A DNA stretch of 64,000 nt from Sciurus carolinensis (GCF_902686445.1 NC_062214.1:56393177-56457176); one strand, 5' to 3'; shown: positions 32,289 through 42,542, numbered from the stretch's first letter. Numbers and translations are program-made. Notes: a model not told the origin generated them from the letters alone.

Positions 32289-32850
32289 GAAGGTTCCAGG
32301 ACTTCAGGCAGCGTCTCTGAGAAGGGACAACCTAAGGAGACTCGTCTACGAAGGGTGAGGCTCCCAGGCCCAGGAGGTAGGTCTGGGCCCCTGGGAAGGC
32401 TGCCCTGCCCAGGCAGTAAGACACATCTACCCTCATTGGAACAGTGAGCTCGGAAAGTGGGAGACCTTGCAGAGGAGGCCGAGCAGCACACCGCTTGGTT
32501 TCTTGGTTTTTTGGACCAATCTGCCAGGGCTCCGGGGGCTGCCAGAGAAAGAGTTGGGTGGCGAACTATTTGGATTCAGCAACTGCCTGAACAACGGGGA
32601 GGGGGCTGTCCTGAGGAGGAGGAGGTGCGCAGTGAGTGGCTTGGTCTCCAAGCGCCCACACAGAACACCTGCCTGGAGGAAGAGACGAGTGACGGGTCAC
32701 TGGGGCTTGGAGCATATGTACGAGGCTCCAAGTGACTCTTCAGAGGAGGGGTCGCATAGCCAAGTGATTAGGTGCAAAGCACGGTCTGAGCCGGGGATCT
32801 AAGCACCTTTTCTTGAAAGAGCTACACAGAGACCAGCTGAGGGGTGGAGC
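32289..32850 (+). repeat. L1 5' UTR tandem unit 2 (562 bp)
   Basis: Starts GAAGGTTCCAGGACT and repeats the landmark order of unit 1. Small indels include a longer TTGGTTTCTTGGTTTTTTGG stretch near 32495. High similarity by eye across the whole unit. Confidence 0.9.
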
Positions 32851-32997
32851 GAAGGTTCCAGGACTGTGGGCAGCTTCTCTGAGGAGGGGCCACCAAAGGA
32901 GACTCGTCTGCGAAGGGCAGGGCTCCCAAGCCCAGGAGGTAGGTCCAGGCCCCTGGAAACGCTGCTTGGGAAGGCTGCCCTGCACAGGCGGTAGTTG
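32851..32997 (+). repeat. L1 5' UTR tandem unit 3 (partial, about 147 bp)
   Basis: Starts GAAGGTTCCAGGACTG and follows units 1 and 2 through GGAGACTCGTCTGCGAAGG and GCTGCCCTGCACAGGCGGTA, where similarity ends and the non-tandem leader begins. Confidence 0.85.
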
Positions 32998-33388
32998 TGG
33001 ACTGAGGAGAACCTCTAGGAGGGGAACGGACTAGTGAGACCTCCCCACCGGGTGGGTCTTCCCCGCAGAGTGAGGTTTTCCCACAAAGACAGTAAAACCA
33101 GAGACACAGGCCCAAACAGGCATTGCCTTAGCCCGCAGTCTAGCTCCCCTTTGGATGACCATTGGTCAACAAGTAGAGGCACCTCTGCCCTCTAGCAGGG
33201 AATATACCCCACCTGAAGACCACCACCCCTAGAGAGGCAGCTACCTAGGGGAACACCGAAGTATCAACTTCCTCTAAGACTTCAGGCTACTGAAGGATAA
33301 GAGGGGATACACTAGCAATCTTCAGGGACATTATAAGTCAATAGAGGAAATCTGCAACATCTCTGCAGTCCACTGATACCTGAACAAT

Positions 33389-34402
33389 ATGAGAAAACAA
33401 GGGAAGAAAATGCCTCAAACAAATCTGGATGTTATATCAATAAAATCCAATGACAGCATGGCAGAAGAAATGTCAGAAAGGGAGTTCAGAATGTACATAA
33501 TCAACATGATAAGGGAAGCAAACGATGAAATGAAAGAGCAAATGCAGGCATTGAATGAACGCACCAATAGACAGTTAAAAGAGCAAATACAGGAAGCAAA
33601 AGACCATTTCAATAAAGAGTTAGAGATATTGAAAAAAAACCAAACAGAAATCCTTGAAATGAAGGAAACAATAAACCAAATTAAGAACTCCATAGAAAGC
33701 ACAACCAATAGGATAGAACACCTGGAAGACAGAACCTCAGATATTGAAGACAAAATATTTAACCTCGAAAACAAAGCCGAACAAACAGAGAAGATGGTAA
33801 GAAATCATGAACAGAATCTCCAAGAACTATGGGATATCATGAAAAGGCCAAATTTGAGAATTATTGGGATTGAGGAAGGCTTAGAGAAACAAACCAAAGG
33901 AATGAACAACCTATTCAATGAGATAATTTCAGAAAATTTCCCAAATCTGAAGAACGAAATGGAAAATCAAGTTCAAGAGGCTTACAGGACTCCAAATACA
34001 CAAAATTACAACAGACCCACACCAAGGCACATTATAATGAAAATACCTAACATACAAAATAAAGACAGAATCTTAAAGGCTGTGAGAGAAAAGAACCAAA
34101 TTACATTCAGGGGGAAGCCAATACGGATATCAGCAGATTTTTCAATCCAGACCCTAAAAGCTAGAAGGGCCTGGAATAACATTTTTCAAGCCCTAAAAGA
34201 AAATGGATGCCAACCAAGAATCTTATACCCAGCAAAACTTACCTTCAGATTTGACAACGAAATAAAATCCTTCCATGATAAACAAAAGCTAAAAGAATAT
34301 ACAAAAAGAAAGCCAGCACTACAGAACATTCTCAGCAAAATATTCCATGAAGAAGAAATGAAAAACAAAGAAGCAAATCAGCAAAGGGAGGAGATATCCT
34401 AA
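33389..34402 (+). CDS. L1 ORF1 protein, RNA-binding chaperone
   Basis: A 337-residue protein, the usual L1 ORF1p length (human 338). ORF1p coats L1 RNA as a trimer, acts as a nucleic-acid chaperone and forms cytoplasmic ribonucleoprotein with ORF2p. Residues about 40-150 form a heptad-rich coiled coil (MKEQMQALNERTNRQLKEQ, IEHLEDRTSDIEDKIFNLE). An RRM-like domain starts near KRPNLRIIGIEEG (residues 152-164). The C-terminal domain runs to about 320, with RPTPRHIIMKIP (209-220) and KARRAW (257-262), which carries the arginine pair needed for RNA binding in related proteins. Met1 is the first in-frame ATG; Met8 (33410) is an alternative start. The frame has no internal stop. A separate ORF2 follows after a 51-69 bp gap, as in other mammalian L1s. 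Confidence 0.95.
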   Translation: MRKQGKKMPQTNLDVISIKSNDSMAEEMSEREFRMYIINMIREANDEMKEQMQALNERTNRQLKEQIQEAKDHFNKELEILKKNQTEILEMKETINQIKNSIESTTNRIEHLEDRTSDIEDKIFNLENKAEQTEKMVRNHEQNLQELWDIMKRPNLRIIGIEEGLEKQTKGMNNLFNEIISENFPNLKNEMENQVQEAYRTPNTQNYNRPTPRHIIMKIPNIQNKDRILKAVREKNQITFRGKPIRISADFSIQTLKARRAWNNIFQALKENGCQPRILYPAKLTFRFDNEIKSFHDKQKLKEYTKRKPALQNILSKIFHEEEMKNKEANQQREEIS

Positions 34403-34471
34403 AGGAACTCTCAAATAAAGAGGAACCAAGTCGTGTCAAAAATAAGCAAATAAATGAATAAAATGAGTCAA

Positions 34472-37400
34472 ATGACCGGGAATACAAATCATATCTCAAT
34501 AATTACCCTGAATATTAACGGCCTGAATTCATCAATCAAAAGACATAGACTGGCAGATTGGATAAAAAAGAAAGATCCAACAATATGTTGCCTGCAAGAG
34601 ACTCATCTCTTAGAAAGAGATACCCAAAGACTAAAGGTGAAAGGATGGGAAAAAACTTACCATGCACATGGACCCAGCAAAAAAGCTGGGGTATCCATCC
34701 TCATTTCAGATAAAGTGGACTTCAAGCCAAAGTTAATCAGAAGGGATAAAGAAGGACATTTCATAATGCTTAAGGGAACCATAAATCAGCAAGACATAAC
34801 AATCATAAATATCTATGCCCCAAACAGTGGCTCACCCATGTATGTCAAACAAATCCTTCTCAATCTCAGAAACCAAATAGACCACAATACAATAATACTA
34901 GGTGATTTTAACACGCCTCTCTCTCCACTGGACAGATCTTCCAAACAAAAATTGAACAAAGAAACCATAGATCTCAATAACACAATCAATAATTTAGACT
35001 TAACAGACATTTATAGAATATACCATCCAACGAAGAGTGAATACACTTTCTTCTCAGCAGCACATGGATCCTTCTCTAAAATAGACCATATATTATGCCA
35101 CAAAGCTAATGTTAGCAAATACAAGAAGATAGAGACACTTCCTTGTATTTTATCAGACCATAATGGATTGAAACTAGAAATAAATGAAAGAGCAAAAAAC
35201 AGAAATTACTCCAACACCTGGAGATTAAACAATATGCTATTATATGAGGAATGGATAACAGAAGATATTAGGAAGGAAATTAAAAAATTCTTAGAGGTAA
35301 ACGAGAACAAAGAAACATCGTATCAAAATCTCTGGGACACTATGAAAGCCGTACTTAGAGGAAGATTTATTTCATGGAGCGCATTTAATAAAGAAGTAAA
35401 ACTCAAAAAATAAATGAACTAACACTACAGCTCAAAGCCCTAGAAAAAGAAGAACAGACCAACACCAGAAGTAGTAGAAGACAGGAAATAGTTAAACTCA
35501 GAGCTGAAATCAACGAAATTGAAACGAAAGAAACAATACAAAAAATTGACAAAATAAATAGTTGGTTCTTCGAAAAAATAAACAAAATTGATAAACCTTT
35601 AGCCACACTAACAAAGAGAAGACGAGAGAAAACCCAAATCACCAAAATTCGGAATGAACAAGGAAGTATCACAACAGACACGACTGAAATACAAAACATA
35701 ATTAGAAGCTATTTTGAAAATCTATATTCCAACAAAATAGAAAATTTCGAAGATATCAACAAGTTTCTAGAGACCTATGAATTGCCTAAACTAAACGAGG
35801 AGGACATGCACAATTTAAATAGACCAATTTCAAGTAATGAAATAGAAGAAGTCATCAAAAGCCTACCAACAAAGAAAAGTCCAGGACCTGATGGTTTCTC
35901 AGCCGAGTTCTACAAAACCTTTAAAGAAGAGCTCATTCCAATACTTTTCAAAGTATTCCATGAAATAGAAGAGGAGGGAACCCTCCCAAACTCATTCTAC
36001 GAAGCCAATATCACCCTGATACCTAAACCAGACAGAGACACATCGAGGAAAGAAAATTTCAGACCAATTTCCTTAATGAACATCGACGCAAAAATTCTCA
36101 ACAAAATTTTAGCAAATCGCATACAAAAATGTATTAAAAAGATAGTGCATCATGATCAAGTGGGTTTCATCCCAGGGATGCAAGGTTGGTTCAACATCAG
36201 GAAATCAATAAACGTAATTCACCATATCAACAGACTTAAAGTCAAGAACCACATGATTATTTCAATAGATGCAGAAAAAGCATTTGATAAAATACAGCAC
36301 CCCTTCATGCTCAAAACACTAGAAAAAATAGGGATAGTGGGAACGTTCCTTAACATTGTAAAGGCCATCTATGCTAAGCCCATGGCTAATATTATTCTTA
36401 ATGGTGAAAAACTGAAAGCATTCCCCCTAAAATCTGGAACAAGGCAGGGATGCCCTCTCTCACCACTCCTATTCAATATCGTCCTTGAAACTCTAGCCAG
36501 AGCAATTAGACAGACCAAAGAAATTAAAGGGATACGAATTGGAAAAGAAGAACTCAAACTATCCCTATTTGCTGATGATATGATTATATACTTAGAGGAA
36601 CCAGGAAAGTCCACCAGAAAACTCTTAGAACTCATAAGTGAATTCAGTAAAGTAGCAGGATACAAGATCAATGCTCATAAATCCAATGCATTTTTATACA
36701 TAAGTGATGAATCTTCAGAAAGAGAAGTTAGGAAAACTACTCCATTCACAATAGCCTCAAAAAAAATAAAATACTTGGGAATCAATCTCACAAAAGAGGT
36801 GAAAGACCTCTACAATGAGAACTACAGAACACTAAAGAAAGAAATTAAAGAACACCTTAGAAGATGGAAAGATCTCCCATGTTCCTGGATAGGCAGAATT
36901 AATATTGTCAAAATGGCCATACTACCAAAAGTGCTATACAGATTCAATGCAATTCCAATTAAAATCCCAATGATGTACCTTGCAGAAATAGAGCAAGCAA
37001 TTATGAAATTCATCTGGAAGAATAAGAAACCCAGAATTGCTAAAGCAATCCTTCGCAGGAAAAATGAAGCAGGGGGTATTGCAATACCTGAACTTCAACT
37101 TTACTACAAAGCAATAGTAACAAAAACGGCATGGTATTGGTACCAAAATAGACAGGTAGATCAATGGTACAGAATAGAAGACACGGACACAAACCCAAAC
37201 AAATATAATTTCCTCATACTAGACAAAGGGGCCAAAAATATGCAATGGAGAAAAGATAGCCTCTTCAACAAATGGTGCTGGGAGAATTGGAAATCCATAT
37301 GCAACAAAATGAAAATAAACCCATATCTCTCACCGTGCACAAAACTAAACTCAAAATGGATTAAGGACCTCGGAATCAGACCAGAGACCCTGCATCTTAT

Positions 37401-38295
37401 AGAAGAAAATGTAGGTCCAGATCTTCAACATGTCGGCTTAGGACCAGACTTTCTCAACAGGACTCCCATAGCACAAGAAATAAAAGTAAGAATCAACAAC
37501 TGGGATAGATTCAAACTAAAAAGCTTTCTCTCAGCAAAGGAAACTATCAGCAATGTGAAGAAAGAGCCTACAGAGTGGGAGAAAATCTTTGCCAATCATA
37601 CTTCAGATAGAGCACTAATCTCCAGAATCTATAAAGAACTCAAAAAACTCAACACCAAGACTACAAATAATCCAATCGACAAATGGTCTAAGGAAATGAA
37701 CAGACACTTCACAGAAGAAGACCTACAAACAATCAACAAACATATGGAAAAATGTTCAACATCTCTAGTAATAAAAGAAATGCAAATCAAAACCACCCTA
37801 AGATTCCATCTCACCCCAATCAGAATGGCGATTATCAAGAACACAAGCAACAACAGGTGTTGGCGAGGATGTGGGGAAAAAGGTACACTCATACATTGCT
37901 GGTGGGGTTGCAAATTAGTGCAACCACTCTGGAAGGCAGTATGGAGATTCCTTAAAAAACTTGGAATGGAACTACCATTTGACCCAGCTATCCCACTCCT
38001 TGGCCTATACCCAAAGGACTTAAAATCAGCATACTACAGAGATACAGCCACATCAATGTTCATTGCTGCTCAATTCACCATAGCCAGATTGTGGAACCAA
38101 CCTAGATGCCCTTCAGTTGATGAATGGATAAAGAAACTGTGGCATATATATACAATGGAATATTACTCAGCCATAAAGAATGATAAAATTATGGCATTTG
38201 CAAGCAAATGGACGAAATTGGAGAATATCATGCTAAGTGAGATAAGCCAATCTCAAAAAACCAAAGGAAGAATGATCTCGCTGATAAGTGGATGA
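34472..38295 (+). pseudogene. L1 ORF2 (endonuclease-reverse transcriptase), one frameshift
   Basis: Nicks target DNA and copies L1 RNA there. The first open part (34454-35413, 319 residues from the upstream Met) holds the apurinic-type endonuclease. Counting from that Met, the catalytic residues are all present: N20, E49, D151 (GDFNTP), D211 (SKIDH) and H236 (SDH). Met7 at 34472 aligns with the usual ORF2 start. At about 35398-35410 one base is missing, so the frame ends at 35411-35413. The remaining 0.96 kb downstream resumes in the next frame, and the open part from 35782 has 837 residues. It holds the reverse transcriptase (KKSPGPDGF, residues 31-39; FADD, 263-266, at 36568) and the C-terminal CX3CX7HX4C cluster at 37858-37911. 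With the frameshift counted, length is about 1274 residues, the normal value. No other stop was seen. Confidence 0.93.
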
Positions 38296-38562
38296 TAATA
38301 CATAATGGGGTGTGGGAGGGGTTAGTTTTAGGGTTAGAGTGAGGGTTAGGGAGGGGGGCAAGAATGGGGGAAGGAAGGACTGTATAGAGGGAAAAGAGGG
38401 ATGGGAGGGGTGGGGGGAAGGGGAAAAAAATAACAGAATGAATCAACCAACATCACCCTATGTAAACGTATGATTACACAAATGGTATGCCTTTACTCTA
38501 TGTACAAACAGTGAAAGAACATGTATCCCATTTGTTCACAATAAAAAAAAAAAAAAAAAAAA
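38296..38562 (+). other. L1 3' UTR, poly(A) signal and A tail
   Basis: G-rich, polypurine 3' UTR (38305-38430) with several runs of three or more G, a known feature of mammalian L1 3' UTRs, followed by an AT-rich end. AATAAA is at 38540-38545 and the A tail covers 38543-38562. A pair of GGGTTAG-type words lies at 38319-38351. Confidence 0.85.
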
Positions 38563-38576
38563 GAAACCTCCATACT
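38562..38576 (+). repeat. Target-site duplication, right copy
   Basis: AGAAACCTCCATACT, identical to 31476-31490. Its first A is shared with the tail. Confidence 0.95.
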
Positions 38577-38640
38577 GATTTCCATAGGGGTTGTACTAAT
38601 CTATGGTCCCACCAACAGTGTAAAAATGTTCCTTTTTCTC
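38577..38640 (-). mobile_element. 5'-truncated L1 (minus), right part
   Basis: Continues the interrupted antisense L1: GATTTCCATAGGGGTTGTACTAATC, CCCACCAACAGTGTAAAAATG, ending near 38640. It aligns with 12143-12196 of the related minus-strand L1. Confidence 0.9.
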
Positions 38641-38654
38641 CAGATATAACTGTA

Positions 38655-38745
38655 TTTGTGGTGCAACAGCACAGAGTAGGGGTTAAGAGCAGACATCTTG
38701 CCAAGTCTGGTTACCTGGGTTCAAATCTCAGCACGGGACCTTCCT
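38655..38745 (+). repeat. MIR 5' fragment
   Basis: Sense MIR head: GTAGGGGTTAAGAGCAGACATC, CAAGTCTGGTTACCTGGGTTC, AAATCTCAGCAC. Confidence 0.7.
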
Positions 38746-39960
38746 GAGGGAACCTGGGGATCCAGGAAAAGAATTGTGAGTTCAAATAGTATTTATGTTT
38801 ACATTGTTTATTCTTTGCATACACCACTTCATGCAGCTGCATATTCAAAAGATGTGAAAATTCCCCCTCCTAGTGCTTTGCTCAGCACCGATTCCTTTCC
38901 ACTGTGGCAACTCAAACAGCATGTTTCTTGCCAGAGGTGGCCCGCCGTGCATCTAGTTTGCAGTTTACCCTTGTCTTTATGCTGCCCTCCATACTGCTAA
39001 TGTTCCATCCTTCACTTCCTGATCTCTTAGTCTAGATTTCTTTGGGCTTTTTACTCCTTGTCTTTCATCCCCACGTCTGCCTTACTCTGCTGAAAGTTGT
39101 CTGTTGATCCCCTTGATTTCTCTCCCAGTGTCTCTCTCTGGGCATCAACACGGGGTGGGAGTGCCAAGTAGATGACAGTGTAATGCAGGAATGAATGTGT
39201 GCACCAGGAGTGAATGACTGAGGGAGTGAGTGATGAGGGGTGGGTGAGGTGGTGATGAGCTGCGTCTGCCCTGGAGCTGGGCATCCTGCTTTGGTCTGTC
39301 CCTGGAGACAGCTACTCCCCTTCCCTGACCCCCAAGAGCGATGCTTCCTTTGAATGTGGTTTTGTCAGGGAAGCTGTGAACAAACTGAGATGTTTTCCCT
39401 TTGGTGAACTGCTGTTGCCAAATCTCAGAATTACTTCCGGAATCCAAATGCTAGATAGCAAACATGGTGCTTCTTGTGTGCAGGGCATCCAGGACAGGAG
39501 GTCAGGGAACTTGGTGACCTTCAAACAGAGGCAGTTTCCTCTGCTGTGCAGGGCTGTGGAGCTGTGGGCTATGGGTCTGTGAGCACATACTCTGTCCTCA
39601 GGTTGTAGGAAACCCATGTAGGAGGAGGAGAAGGAAGGCCCAGAAGGCCCTTTATTGCCTTTGAGCCCCTGTCACTTGCCAGTCCTTGTGCTCAGCACTG
39701 GGACCTGAAGATGAGTCCCATGTGTGCCACCCTCCTGGAACTCACTCCTAGTGGACCAGCATTCCTGTGCCCAGCTGCTTATGAGGACAAATGGCTAATT
39801 CAGATAAAGCTGGGTTCCTAAGGGCAGGCGAGCTGGAGGAGGGTGCATCTCACCTGGGAAGCAGAGAGTGCTCACTTAATGGCATTTTTCTCTCCGGATT
39901 CTCTCCAGCTTCATTTTCTACTATGTATTTCCTGGCTCATGGTTCCTCCTTGCTGTAGTT
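38746..39960. other. Unique sequence, no gene seen; possible L2 trace
   Basis: Around 39650-39770, CCTTGTGCTCAGCACTGGGACC and CCTCCTGGAACTCACTCCTAGTGG resemble antisense L2. Otherwise no repeat or exon was recognised. Confidence 0.35.
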
Positions 39961-39964
39961 ACCT

Positions 39965-39994
39965 CCTCTGCCAGGGGCAGTATAGCACAGTGGC
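39965..39994 (+). repeat. MIR, first part (interrupted by MLT1)
   Basis: GGCAGTATAGCACAGTGG is the extreme 5' start of MIR. The element resumes at 40405 after the LTR. Confidence 0.6.
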
Positions 39995-40404
39995 TGTACT
40001 GGGCTGAAGGGTATCTCCTCAAAGTTCATTCCACTAGAATGTGGCCTTACTTGGAAATTGGGTCTTTGTAGATGTAGTTAAGATGAGTTTTTCTACATTA
40101 GGATGAGTCCTAACCCAATGACTAGAAGGCCATGTAAAGACCTAGACACACAGAAGGGAGCAGGCCTCATGATGGCAGAACAGAGACTGGAGTGACATAG
40201 CTATACACTGAGACATGTTAAGGATTGACAGCAGCCACCAGGACCAAGGAAGAGGCAAGAAAGGAATCTTTCCTAGAGCCTTCAGAGGAGCAAGACCCTG
40301 TGACACCTTGATTTCAGCCTTCTAACCTCCATAACTGTGAGCTGATAAATTTCAAAAGCACCAGTTTATGGTACTTGGTTATGGCAGCCCTAGGATACTA
40401 TGCA
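39995..40404 (+). mobile_element. MLT1-type MaLR solitary LTR
   Basis: Sense MLT1: TGTACTGGGCTGAAGGGTATC, GGAAATTGGGTCTTTGTAGATG, AGGCCATGTAAAGACCTAGAC, TAACCTCCATAACTGTGAGC, GGTTATGGCAGCCCTAGGATAC. It has no internal genes and is placed inside a MIR. Flanking pentamers GTGGC and GTATC agree at 3 of 5. Confidence 0.8.
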
Positions 40405-40630
40405 GTATCCGAGGGTATAGATAGTCTGGTTATATTGCTTCTTTCAAATCCTAGTGAAACTGAGTTACCTTAGGTAAGTTACTTGACCCCTCTGTGTCTC
40501 ATTTTCTTCTCTGTCAGGTAGAGATAGAAATAGCATTTACCTATAGAGTTGGGTGAGGGTTACAGTAGGTCAAGGAATTCAAAGCATTTAAATAGTGCCA
40601 GGCACATAGTAAGCACTGTATGTTTTCCAT
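40405..40630 (+). repeat. MIR, second part
   Basis: Sense MIR resumed: GTAAGTTACTTGACCCCTCTG, TGTCTCATTTTCTTCTCTGTC, GGCACATAGTAAGCACTGTATG. Nearly the complete 3' two-thirds. Confidence 0.8.
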
Positions 40631-41588
40631 TATTTGAAGTTCACCTACATACCCTCTTCTGAACCACAGATTTGCTCTTGCACTCTAAGTGATGCCAAGC
40701 TGCTTTGGTTCTCTGTCTGGGCTTTGCAATCTCAGCTTTTCCTAGAGAAGGCAGTGAACAAACTGGAACAGAATCTCAGGTGGATATGTGCAGGTGATTT
40801 TTTCTTGCTCCTCCTTTCACTTTATTCAGATTCCAGGGATAGGACATGAGGGAAATCAGAGACCTTTAAAAGGAGACAGCTTTTTGTGACTATGAAGAAA
40901 CTAGGACTTGTGTCTTAATCCTGGTGGGCTTTGGCTTCCTTGTGTGTAAAACAGGAACTTCAGAGGACTGCGTGAGAGTTATATAAAGTAAAATTACAAC
41001 TTCAGGTAGTCAAGGTTAATACATGCCCCCTTGTTCTTTGGATGCCAGAGAAGGATTCATGCAAGAGAATCACTCTGGTCTCGGTCAGCCATAAAAGGAA
41101 GCATATTTTTACTAGGGACTAAACCGCAGACAAACAGGGCCAGGCAGCATTGGTTGCTGGTGTCAGGTGCTCAGGGGAGGGGCTGTCGCTGCTCTCCAGT
41201 ATCTGTTCATGGGCACCTGTGTAGTGACCACCTCTCCAGGGTCACTTCTATTCAGTATAGGATGAGGGTAGAATTGGGCCGCACCTAGTGCAGGAGCCTG
41301 ACATTTCCCTGTCAGGCCGGGCTCTCAGCTGAAGTCTTGAGATGATTGCCTGGTGAATTCCCTTCTGCCCAGGGCAGCCCTGGGAGCAGGACATAGTGCT
41401 GGTGGTGGGGGACCTGGGATGTGTGTGATGCAGCAACCAAAATGGCTGCCATGCAGCAGATACCAGGTTGGGGAGGCGGGCGGAGCTGGCAGAGGGAAGG
41501 TCAAAGGGAGCAGTTCTCAGGGACAGCACTGTGGGGGGAATAGGCTCATCAGCAGTTGTGACTTGTCAACTCCACACCTGAGGGACAA
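40631..41588. other. Unique sequence, no gene seen
   Basis: No recognised repeat. Overlapping open frames at 41031-41610 on both strands lack domains. Confidence 0.35.
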
Positions 41589-41930
41589 TTTTACCAATTG
41601 CATGTTGTAGCTCTAAATTAAAGACTTTTACTTTAATTAGGGCATAAATGTCTGCACACATTAAATGAGCACTTGCTAAAGAATTCAGAGACGTGCCACA
41701 GACATGAACTGTTAGAAACTTTAAATGGGTACTTCAGTGACTCTTTCTTTGGGATTCTTCATGTTTGATTCATGTATTAATTTGGGTTTTTAGATAGCAA
41801 TGTGTCTGGGCTATATTTTCTTAGCTTTCTCCTACAAAATTGACTTTATTGAATTACAGTTTAAATGTGTTCATGATCCATATAGAGTTGATTAAAAAGA
41901 AAAAAAACAAAACAAAACCACTCATTTGAA
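41589..41930. promoter_or_regulatory. Candidate conserved non-coding element
   Basis: A long repeat-free AT-rich stretch with homeobox-like words (CTTTTACTTTAATTAGGGC, CATGTATTAATTTGGG, TTATTGAATTACAG). No coding potential. Inferred from texture only. Confidence 0.2.
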
Positions 41931-42265
41931 GAACATTTCTGTCTCTCACAGAAATATAAAGAATACGTTTTCCATAGTGTCACGCACATCCTTCTATACA
42001 AGAATCCACGTTACAGATGCCTTTCCAGATTTAATGTCAGGGAAAAAATTGTTTATCTCTGCTAATGACGTAGCTTGATTGGTTTTCCTTTTCCCTTTAG
42101 CTTCCAGGAAACCCATGAGTGTACTTAGTGCCTAATGGTGGGACATAGTTCATTTTGCATTCCAGTGAACATATACTCCTTGGTTCCTTCTAAGAGTCTA
42201 TTTTGCTTAAACCCTCAGCTTTTCTCTTTTATTATATCTAGGTTATATGTTCTCTCAGTTTCTTT
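41931..42265. other. No gene seen
   Basis: AT-rich, unrecognised sequence that includes a short AACAAAACAAAACC tract just upstream. Confidence 0.35.
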
Positions 42266-42269
42266 AAAA

Positions 42270-42426
42270 ATGAACAGTATTCCTGGGTATATATGTCCCA
42301 AAGAATTTAAAATATGTAAAACAAACAAAAAAAAAAAACGTGTGTTTGTAGAAGCGCTATTTTAAATAATAGGCAAAAGGTGAAAACAACTCAAATGTTC
42401 ATTATCTGACAAATGGATGGTTGTAA
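42270..42426 (+). mobile_element. Old L1 3' part, segment 1
   Basis: Sense L1 text CCTGGGTATATATGTCCCAAAG, AGGCAAAAGGTGAAAACAACTC, TTCATTATCTGACAAATGG. It is broken by a SINE at 42427. Confidence 0.7.
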
Positions 42427-42542
42427 TTTTTTTTCACAATACCTTTATTTTATTTATTTATTTTTATGTGGTGCTGAGGATGGAATCCAGTGCCTCACAC
42501 ATACTAGGCAAGTGCTCTACTGCTAAACCACAACCCCAGCCC
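42427..42542 (-). mobile_element. ID-type SINE inside old L1
   Basis: T-rich lead, then TTTATGTGGTGCTGAGGATGG, CTCACACATACTAGGC and CACAACCCCAGCCC, the reverse complement of the ID head, as in the copy at 6783. Confidence 0.85.

Larger units (their letters stand above)
31491..33388 (+). promoter_or_regulatory. L1 5' UTR / internal promoter
   Basis: A CpG-rich leader of 1.9 kb, about twice the roughly 0.9 kb of human L1. It begins GGAGGTTCAAGATGGCGGAC, with a YY1-like core directly at the 5' end as in other L1 promoters. Three parts follow: a unique leader (31491-31744), two tandem units plus a partial third (31745-32997), and a non-tandem stretch to ORF1 (32998-33388). The CpG density contrasts with the surrounding AT-rich ORFs and suggests a methylation-controlled promoter. 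Promoter activity is inferred by family analogy. Confidence 0.85.
31491..38562 (+). mobile_element. Full-length young LINE-1, nearly intact
   Basis: A 7.07-kb non-LTR retrotransposon with every expected part in order: a CpG-rich 5' UTR (31491-33388) holding tandem units, ORF1 (33389-34402), a 51-69 bp spacer, ORF2 (34472-38295) with one frameshift, a G-rich 3' UTR, AATAAA at 38540 and an A tail of about 20. The perfect 15-16 bp target-site duplication, intact ORF1 and undecayed tail indicate recent insertion. L1 mobilises by target-primed reverse transcription from a pol II transcript that carries its own promoter. Because ORF2 is frameshifted, this copy is probably not autonomous, although its RNA and ORF1 protein could still be made. 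Confidence 0.97.

Noticed and set aside
31801..32735. Plus-strand open frames in the L1 5' UTR (138 and 92 codons)
   Set aside because: They arise from CpG-rich tandem units with few stops and do not resemble any L1 protein. They are treated as leader sequence.
31745..32997. CpG island of a host gene promoter
   Set aside because: The CpG-rich interval coincides exactly with the L1 5' UTR, bounded by the target-site duplication.
33415..33774. Minus-strand open frame across ORF1
   Set aside because: It is the antisense shadow of the A-rich ORF1 coding frame.
38319..38351. Telomere-like GGGTTAG words
   Set aside because: Only a few imperfect copies within the L1 G-rich 3' UTR, with no tandem array, so not an interstitial telomere.
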